Assembly (NCBI GenBank): GCA_014381855.1
Contig: JACNKV010000085.1
Span: 1 to 38,520 of the forward strand
Direction of reading: 5' to 3'
Source of the DNA: Fidelibacterota bacterium
GTDB lineage: Bacteria; Fidelibacterota; Marinisomatia; Marinisomatales; JACNKV01
Length of the DNA: 38,520 nt
A program made the translations under genes and the position numbers. Position 1 is the stretch's first letter. Each line of letters starts with the position of its first letter. Positions 33,304-38,520 of the stretch are shown one piece after another. The notes under the pieces were generated by a model, which was given only the letters and a program-made list of their open reading frames with translations, ran no database searches and was not told where the DNA came from.

Positions 33304-34744
33304 GGTCTTTGAATCTATCCAACATACTAAATAAAATCACAGCAGAAAACGCCAAAACAAAACTGACTAACCGCTCAGTCACTGCCATATGTAAAACATC
33401 AACATTCTTCCAAATAATCGTTGAAACGGACCCGACAATCAACCCGGCAATAACACCATTTTTTGTTGTATGTTTCCACCAAAGTGTTAACACCAATGCC
33501 GGTCCGAAAGAGGCTCCCAATCCACTCCATGCATACGACACCATTTCAAAGACCAAATCGGTTGACTGCCATGCGAGATAGAATGCGACAACACCAATCA
33601 CACCCGTCAAAAGTCTGCCAAGACTAAGTGAATTAATATTTTTCAAAATACTTTTCTTAGATTGTCCGACAATATCTTCGGTTAATACTGTTGTACTGAC
33701 TAATAATTGAGAATCTGCCGTAGACATCATCGCAGCTATTGCGCCGGAGATGAATATCCCGGCTAACCACGGCGGAAGTAAATTTGCGGCCATGATCGGC
33801 ATCAATTTTTCGGGGTCATCAAGATTCATTATTGATAAAATTTCGCCATTATGATGTAACACTCCACCGGCAATGAGCTTCGCTCCGACAAGTCCAATCA
33901 AAAGTGAACCCATGAATGCAGGAATCGCCCAGGCGATGGCAATCCGGCGGCTCACTTTTATATTATCTGCATGGTCAATCGCCATATATCGGACGATCAA
34001 ATGCGGTTGTCCCATGTATCCGAGCCCCCAACTTAATCCGGCGACTGCTCCCAGCAATGCACTTACACCAGATTGTCCTCCATACAATGTTGACCAATCT
34101 AACACCTGTGCGGACGGAGACACCCCTGATAGTTCGATCCAACCGACGATGGGTAAGATGACTAATGTTCCAATCATGATAATTCCCTGGACTAAGTCCG
34201 TCCATGCGACGGCGAGAAACCCGCCCATAATCGTGTACGATAAGATAATGATAGCGCCTACGATCATACCTTCCATGTGCGAAAAACCGAATGTCACGTG
34301 GAGGACCTTCCCTGCGCCGGAAAATTGTGCGGCAACGTAAAATGTGAAAAAGAACGTGATGATGATTGCGGAAAGTAACCGAATTGCGCCTGTTTCATCT
34401 TTGAATTTTTTTGATAAAAGTTCCGGGATGGTCAGAGCATCATATTTTTCGGTGAGCGTTCTGATAGGTTTTGCAATGATTATCCATGAAACAATAATCC
34501 CAAGCACACACCCAAGTGCCGTCCATGCCTCTAATAATCCGGCGGCAATTGCGGCACCCGGCAACCCTAAAATAAGCCATGCGGATTCACCGGAAGCTCT
34601 CTCTGAGAAAGCAATAACCACAGGACCAAGACGGTTACCTCCCAACGCAAAATCCTTCAGGTTCTTCATCATACGGGAAGTGACAAATCCAACTCCCATG
34701 ATGACAAAGAGATAGATGATGAATGTGAGACTAATAATATTCAC
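33287..34744 (-). CDS. Sodium:solute symporter (PutP-like, substrate uncertain)
   Basis: A 485-residue SSS-family symporter with about 13 hydrophobic segments, closest in layout to PutP proline permeases. The helix-2 region reads GGNRLGPVVIAFSERASGESAW (about 35-56), followed by LPGAAIAAG. Against E. coli PutP (ASDMSGW) the Na+-site Asp55 appears replaced by Gly52, with Glu53 next to it. The helix-9 Na+ motif MSTADSQLLV is conserved. Helix 5-6 residues such as AAQFSGAG and YTIMGGFLAVAWTDLVQG are typical of PutP. Proline is therefore possible but not assured. It starts the symporter-holA-sigma-antisigma run. The upstream spacer carries repeat copy B and a GC-rich island. Confidence 0.85.
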   Translation of the reverse strand: MNIISLTFIIYLFVIMGVGFVTSRMMKNLKDFALGGNRLGPVVIAFSERASGESAWLILGLPGAAIAAGLLEAWTALGCVLGIIVSWIIIAKPIRTLTEKYDALTIPELLSKKFKDETGAIRLLSAIIITFFFTFYVAAQFSGAGKVLHVTFGFSHMEGMIVGAIIILSYTIMGGFLAVAWTDLVQGIIMIGTLVILPIVGWIELSGVSPSAQVLDWSTLYGGQSGVSALLGAVAGLSWGLGYMGQPHLIVRYMAIDHADNIKVSRRIAIAWAIPAFMGSLLIGLVGAKLIAGGVLHHNGEILSIMNLDDPEKLMPIMAANLLPPWLAGIFISGAIAAMMSTADSQLLVSTTVLTEDIVGQSKKSILKNINSLSLGRLLTGVIGVVAFYLAWQSTDLVFEMVSYAWSGLGASFGPALVLTLWWKHTTKNGVIAGLIVGSVSTIIWKNVDVLHMAVTERLVSFVLAFSAVILFSMLDRFKDHGTRN

Positions 34745-34752
34745 AGGTTAAA

Positions 34753-34856
34753 GTGCTAGGGTGTTAGGTGTTGTACGTTAGGCGTTTGGTGTTCAAAATT
34801 TATTTTGTTTTTTTTATTCAAATTTGTTGTAACCTATTAACTTATTATGTCTCCCC
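34753..34856 (-). repeat. Dispersed intergenic repeat, copy B
   Basis: Same element as copy A at 10253-10354. On the + strand there are TGCTAGG, TGTTAGG, CGTTAGG heptad variants, then TTCAAAATTTATTTTGT (from about 34792), TTGTTGTAAC, and TATGTCTCC (34845-34853). It lies just upstream of the symporter gene and downstream of uppP, both transcribed leftward, the same relative orientation as copy A. Its GGAGACA unit occurs once here rather than three times. Confidence 0.6.
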
Positions 34857-34916
34857 GCCTGAAAAACGATGGCGGGCAGGCCCGCCTGCATTCTTTGTCG
34901 GGCAGGCAGGCTGTCT
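34854..34916. repeat. GC-rich multi-palindromic island
   Basis: Directly after repeat copy B. GGCGGG/CCCGCC (34871-34876 with 34881-34886) forms a six-bp hairpin with a CAGG loop. Flanking GCCTGC/GCAGGC and CCCGCC/GGCGGG strings allow alternative pairings. GGCGGGCAGGC at 34871-34881 is the exact reverse complement of the 11-mer at 31089-31099. It may serve as a terminator for uppP or as a mobile palindromic repeat. Confidence 0.55.
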
Positions 34917-34921
34917 CCAGT

Positions 34922-35686
34922 TTAAAATAATATAGTGACAAAGCCCAAAACAAGGCAATAAGCTCCGAACCAGTAAAATTTTCCTTTCCGCAGCAACGTA
35001 AGTAACCACTTTAATGAAATCCAGCCAACAAGAAATGAACTGAGGAATCCGGCAGACAAGATGGATAACGGAAGAATCGATTCAGCAGAACTCATCGCAT
35101 CAAGAGCCGTAAGCAATCCTGCTCCGGCTAAGGCAGGAATCGCTAATAAAAAGGAAAACCGTGCAGTTTGTTTAGGATTCAACCCCATCAATAAGCCAAT
35201 ACTTATCGTCGAACCTGAACGTGATATTCCCGGAATAATTGCAAATGCCTGTGCAATACCGATCCAAAGTCCTTTCCAAATTGTGATATTTTCTATTTTT
35301 CCTGACGTCCATCGTGTTAAAATTAGGATAATGCCGGTCACCATTAATGCCCCTGAGACTAAACGAATATTGTCGAATGCGGACTGAATATCCTCCTTAA
35401 AAACCAACCCAATTATTACTGCCGGTATTGTCCCAATCAGTATCGCAAGGACGTATTTCTGAGTCGTTCGGTTCTGCAACGAGCTTACAATACTGATGAT
35501 GTCATTCCAAAATACGACGACAACACTTAATAGCGTTCCAATGTGAACCGCTACTTCAAAGGTGTTTCCAGGGATGTGGATTCCAAGTAAATGCTGTCCC
35601 AGTACCAAATGCCCCGAGCTGCTGATTGGCAGGAATTCTGTAAATCCTTGAAGGATTCCAAGTATGATAGCGTCAATGAATGTCAT
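34922..35686 (-). CDS. uppP: Undecaprenyl-diphosphatase UppP (BacA)
   Basis: A 254-residue polytopic enzyme that recycles undecaprenyl pyrophosphate to the monophosphate carrier used for peptidoglycan and polysaccharide building. Motif 1 QGFTEFLPISSSGHL (13-27) holds the catalytic Glu17 and Ser/His residues. Motif 2 PGISRSGST (152-160) carries the conserved Arg. Length is slightly below the usual ~265-273 but both ends look complete. It fits functionally with the polysaccharide operon in the window, which would consume the same lipid carrier. The upstream spacer carries a 13-bp inverted repeat. Confidence 0.96.
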   Translation of the reverse strand: MTFIDAIILGILQGFTEFLPISSSGHLVLGQHLLGIHIPGNTFEVAVHIGTLLSVVVVFWNDIISIVSSLQNRTTQKYVLAILIGTIPAVIIGLVFKEDIQSAFDNIRLVSGALMVTGIILILTRWTSGKIENITIWKGLWIGIAQAFAIIPGISRSGSTISIGLLMGLNPKQTARFSFLLAIPALAGAGLLTALDAMSSAESILPLSILSAGFLSSFLVGWISLKWLLTLLRKGKFYWFGAYCLVLGFVTILF

Positions 35687-35776
35687 AGTATCAAAATACT
35701 GAAAGGGAATTTATTGAAAATACTTAAAACAGTAGATGGAAAAATTATTAAACTATTAAATGTTTTCAATAATTCT

Positions 35777-35834
35777 ATGAGTCCACTCCGAAAAGGTCAA
35801 TTTGGGCTACCTGCCCTTTCTGGAGTGGACTCAT
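35777..35834. repeat. 58-bp perfect-armed inverted repeat
   Basis: The arm ATGAGTCCACTCC (35777-35789) is the exact reverse complement of GGAGTGGACTCAT (35822-35834). The 32-base interior contains GGGC/GCCC and AAAGG/CCTTT that can extend the hairpin. It lies between pgeF and uppP. There is T-rich sequence on the + strand side only, so it is not an obvious terminator for the leftward pgeF. A mobile palindrome or protein-binding site is possible. The rest of the 166-bp spacer shows no gene. Confidence 0.6.
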
Positions 35835-35852
35835 TCTATTTTATCACGATGA

Positions 35853-36536
35853 TTAATTTCTCCAACCCAACATCGCAATCATACGCCCTGATTTCTCACC
35901 GTCTCTTCGATAAGAATGGTAGGTCTCAGCTCTACATTGCGTACATTCAATCATCATTGTGATTTGCTTTTGCGGGATGCCTAAAGAAATGAGTTTGTTC
36001 TCAACCACCCCAAGCAGATCAAGAAAAGACCTATCACCTTTTCCGGGTCGGATATTTTTCTCTTCAAATTGTTTGGCAACTTCCGGACCAACTTCATAGC
36101 AGCATTCCCGAATGGACGGACCGATTAATACATGCAATGATTCTTTTTCCGTACCTAGTTCATAAATCTTATTTACTCCATTTTCGATGATATTTTTAGT
36201 TATACCTCTCCAGCCGGCATGAATTAACCCGGTATTTTTATTGACAGAGTCTACAAAAAACAGCGGAATACAATCCGCAACTTGTATCGATAACACAACA
36301 CTTTTTTCTGCAGTAATCACGCCATCTGTATCATGATATTTTCCGGGGTTTGTGATAATTTTAACATTCCCGGAGTGAACTTGCTCCGGCAGGACAAGAC
36401 CTTCAGAATTTAGTTGAAGCTGATGCGCCAGTTCAATTCTGTCCCGGGGAGGTGAAAAAGGAAATGATCGCAGACTAAACCCTGCACGTATATTTTCAAC
36501 AGGAAAATAATGTGATAAATCTAAGAATGAGGACAT
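35853..36536 (-). CDS. pgeF: Peptidoglycan editing factor PgeF (YfiH/laccase-domain family)
   Basis: A 227-residue member of the YfiH/DUF152 family. In E. coli it is a cytoplasmic enzyme that removes misincorporated amino acids from UDP-MurNAc peptides; older annotation calls it a polyphenol oxidase. The metal site is visible: His54 in PEQVHSG, Cys89 in VADCIPLF and His106 in HAGWRG, with spacings matching E. coli H71/C107/H124. The GPSIRECCYEVGPEV segment is also family-typical. It sits between uppP and the LpoA-like gene, all leftward, fitting a peptidoglycan theme. Start ATG at 36536 gives MSSFLDLSHY. Confidence 0.94.
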   Translation of the reverse strand: MSSFLDLSHYFPVENIRAGFSLRSFPFSPPRDRIELAHQLQLNSEGLVLPEQVHSGNVKIITNPGKYHDTDGVITAEKSVVLSIQVADCIPLFFVDSVNKNTGLIHAGWRGITKNIIENGVNKIYELGTEKESLHVLIGPSIRECCYEVGPEVAKQFEEKNIRPGKGDRSFLDLLGVVENKLISLGIPQKQITMMIECTQCRAETYHSYRRDGEKSGRMIAMLGWRN

Positions 36537-36539
36537 CGT

Positions 36540-36641
36540 TGATTGTTAGGCTTTGGAGTGAATTGACTGCGTCAATTCTACGCAGACGAAGTTGGCGTTA
36601 TGGGTAAACACTGAACTAATGATTGGCGAAGCCAACAATCA
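36540..36641. repeat. ~100-bp element bounded by inverted repeats
   Basis: The ends are TGATTGTT(A)GGC (36540-36550) and GCCAACAATCA (36631-36641), complementary except for one bulged A. Inside are a palindrome GAATTGAC-TGC-GTCAATTC (36560-36578) and a TTGGC/GCCAA hairpin at the right end. It fills the spacer between pgeF and the next gene and its right edge overlaps that gene's stop codon. The form resembles a tiny MITE or structured 3' UTR. Confidence 0.45.
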
Positions 36642-38520
36642 CTTACCGGTCTCGCCGGTAATAAGTGAATCCCCTTTAAAATATCCTATAGATTGAAAGG
36701 CTGAGTTATGGTATCGTAGTATCTGAAGTGTAGTGTTCACATTCCGGGATGTACCTGTGAATGAGATGATTTTTCCATCGCCGTGATACTCATCTGTGGA
36801 GGCTAAGCGTTCCCACACACTATTGCGATTTGCTCTTGTGGTCTCCATGGCACCCATCAAAAGTTTTCCACAATCTATTCCCTGAGAATAATAATACGAT
36901 TCTTCAACGGACATTCCTTTGTGCATCGTAGTTTTATACGTTGGTGTAATCACAATCATACTATCCAAATGAGGTCCGATATTCTTTTCATTTAGAATAT
37001 CCAAATTTTGCCATGCTTCATTTCCGATGACAGTCGCGGACAAATTGTACATAGGAAACTGTGTAGCAATATACCGTAGGTGCTCAGAGATAATCGGCAT
37101 GTAAATCGCATCAATCGTGTTCAGAACGACCAGGCTCGAGTCTCTGGATGTCATCACTTTTTCTTTTGTCTCGGGTAAATCAAAAAAGTCATCACCGGAG
37201 ACATCAAACAGAGCATCGAGACTGTCAATTTCCATCCCAAGGAATTCATCCGTTTCCTTTTCCATTGGAAGAAGCTCCCATGCACGCGATCGGATGGATT
37301 TAAACTGGCGGGTTAAATCTTCAGGCGTCTCGGAATACCATTCCACCGCAACAGGCTCTTTTCCTAAAATATTCAGCTCAGAGAGGAATGCTTCCGTCAA
37401 TTGCTGCCCCTTCTCATCAGAGGGCGATAATACAGCAATCGAATCCAAACCAAGTTCCAAAACGGCTGTCCTTGCTGCGTAGCGTCCACGAACTTTTAAA
37501 TTGGGGTTCATTTGAAACACAGAGGAGGACAATTCCGTTAAACCATTTTGTGTCGAAATTGGTATTATCAGCGGCAGTTTGGAATCCATCATCGTATTGA
37601 CAGCAATGAGAGAATTCTGTTCACTAATCGGACCAACAATCGTCAGGACGTTCTTATTATTTTTCAGCGCTTGAATTGCTCGGATGGTTTTTATATCTCT
37701 GCTTTGATTATCATAAACAAGATAAGACGGCTTCAGCAAACGACCGGTATCAGTCGCTGTATATCGAAGCCCCGCTAAAAACGACCTTCCAGCGGTTTTA
37801 TGCTGCCCACTGAGTGGAAGGACAACACCAATTTGCACATTCTTTTGGTCCCGCCGATATGTCGCTAAAATCAATCGCTCATACACATCAAAATAGATAT
37901 CCGGAACCGCCTCGGGCTGTATACGATTCAGGGTTATAAGACTTTCATCGTGATGACCTTTTTCCAGTTGATTGTACGATTTTGCAAGAAAAAGTATCGC
38001 ACGTGCAGTACTGTCATATTCTACTGATAGCCGTTCATCAAGGAGCTTTTCATCAATGGTATATCCCATCGTTTTCACTAAGCGATGATCGATCTTTGTT
38101 AATAGTGTATCCGAGGGAGAATATTTCCGGCTTTTCAAGTACATCCGGAAGGCAGAAGAGAAGTCACTATTCCGAATAAAAATATCCCCATAAGATAGAT
38201 ACACATCGCTCAGATACGTGCTTTTCGGGAAACGACGGAGAAAATCCCGTCCTAACTGCATTGCCTGTTCATCTTTCTCAAGCATGACAGATGTCTTTAT
38301 CAGCAGCAGCATTGTCGTAGAGGTATATTTTCCGGCACCTGCTTCAATAAGCGGTTTAAGAGTTCTCTCCGCAGAAACGTAATTTTTCTCATTAAAGTGG
38401 ACGACCGCTGTCTTAAGCTGATCCCGAATCATTCTGGTTTTCAGCCATCCCTGCCCCATTAGCACGGACTGTAAAAGCACCACACAGACGGCGATGATAA
38501 TGAGTTTTTTATTCCACTGT
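36639..38520 (-). CDS. TPR plus periplasmic-binding-fold envelope protein (LpoA-like), 5' partial
   Basis: At least 626 residues; the frame stays open through the right edge (38484-38520 encodes QWNKKLIIIAVC, continuing into VVLLQSVLMGQG), so the true start lies outside and the visible N-terminus is a signal peptide. An N-terminal TPR region (first ~200 residues; for example YVSAERTLKPLIEAGA, AMQLGRDFLRRFPKSTYLSDVY) is followed by a type I periplasmic-binding fold starting at VQIGVVLPLSGQHKTAGRSF, with KLPLIIPISTQNGLTE and the RGRYAARTAVLELGLDSIAV lobe. This domain order resembles LpoA, the activator of PBP1A, and also branched-chain amino acid binding proteins. With pgeF and uppP beside it, a peptidoglycan role is favoured. 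No lipobox is visible in the portion present. Confidence 0.8.
   Translation of the reverse strand, partial: QWNKKLIIIAVCVVLLQSVLMGQGWLKTRMIRDQLKTAVVHFNEKNYVSAERTLKPLIEAGAGKYTSTTMLLLIKTSVMLEKDEQAMQLGRDFLRRFPKSTYLSDVYLSYGDIFIRNSDFSSAFRMYLKSRKYSPSDTLLTKIDHRLVKTMGYTIDEKLLDERLSVEYDSTARAILFLAKSYNQLEKGHHDESLITLNRIQPEAVPDIYFDVYERLILATYRRDQKNVQIGVVLPLSGQHKTAGRSFLAGLRYTATDTGRLLKPSYLVYDNQSRDIKTIRAIQALKNNKNVLTIVGPISEQNSLIAVNTMMDSKLPLIIPISTQNGLTELSSSVFQMNPNLKVRGRYAARTAVLELGLDSIAVLSPSDEKGQQLTEAFLSELNILGKEPVAVEWYSETPEDLTRQFKSIRSRAWELLPMEKETDEFLGMEIDSLDALFDVSGDDFFDLPETKEKVMTSRDSSLVVLNTIDAIYMPIISEHLRYIATQFPMYNLSATVIGNEAWQNLDILNEKNIGPHLDSMIVITPTYKTTMHKGMSVEESYYYSQGIDCGKLLMGAMETTRANRNSVWERLASTDEYHGDGKIISFTGTSRNVNTTLQILRYHNSAFQSIGYFKGDSLITGETGK

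Noticed and set aside
33873..34340. A 155-codon + strand open frame opposite the SSS symporter
   Set aside because: It is the antisense shadow of a well-supported membrane protein gene and its translation shows no domain or plausible start signal.
1..38520. CRISPR arrays, tRNA genes, insertion sequences and prophage genes
   Set aside because: Looked for in all spacers; no regularly spaced direct repeats with spacers, no cloverleaf, no transposase or integrase motifs were found.

Overview
The window reads as chromosomal DNA of a low-GC (by eye a little under 40%) diderm bacterium, most likely from the FCB / Marinimicrobia-Caldithrix-Ignavibacteria neighbourhood. This placement is an inference. 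It rests on lipoproteins with lipoboxes, a LolB-like DUF4292 protein, stand-alone PASTA and BatA-like proteins, an HQLGTP-type histidine kinase of the kind I associate with Bacteroidetes-like genomes, and an LpoA-like TPR/periplasmic-binding protein. I see no rRNA, tRNA, CRISPR array, transposase or phage gene.

Layout. Positions 239-5692 (+ strand) hold a DUF502 membrane protein translationally coupled to plsY, a POT peptide transporter, a glutamate/aspartate-type symporter and a secreted alpha/beta-hydrolase-like protein with two C-terminal repeats. A 427-bp convergent gap (5693-6119) follows. It carries a candidate structured small RNA ending in a strong intrinsic terminator. From there almost everything is on the - strand. 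6120-9463 has hflX and a BatA-like von Willebrand protein. 9650-14269 is a translation/secretion block, transcribed yajC, def, fmt, rsmB, a PASTA-only protein, then a CTP-dependent lipid-kinase-like protein. def-fmt-rsmB-PASTA mirrors the Firmicute def-fmt-rsmB-prpC-prkC locus, but without phosphatase or kinase domain. arfB (ribosome rescue) is on the + strand at 14626.

15113-29160 is one compact run of 11 genes, mostly overlapping by 4-20 bp. In transcription order they are a TPR lipoprotein, a DUF4292 lipoprotein, a GT2 polyprenyl-phosphate glycosyltransferase, two GT4-like transferases, a YfhO membrane protein, another GT4, a Wzx-like flippase, an FrhB-like iron-sulfur protein, a polysaccharide pyruvyl transferase and an orphan histidine kinase. 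Together they look like a surface-polysaccharide assembly and decoration operon. No polymerase or initiating transferase is recognised within it.

The last third holds a GGDEF diguanylate cyclase preceded by an intrinsic terminator. Next comes an operon (sodium-solute symporter, holA, ECF sigma factor, putative anti-sigma factor), followed by uppP, pgeF and a TPR/LpoA-like protein cut by the right window edge. uppP, pgeF, the LpoA-like protein and the polysaccharide genes give the window a strong cell-envelope theme.

The intergenic spaces carry several families of short repeats: a dispersed ~100-bp element present twice, GC-rich GCCTGCCCGCC palindromic islands, a decamer tandem and two long inverted repeats. 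These and the candidate RNA are the least explained parts of the window. All functional calls come from reading motifs by eye; no database search was possible.
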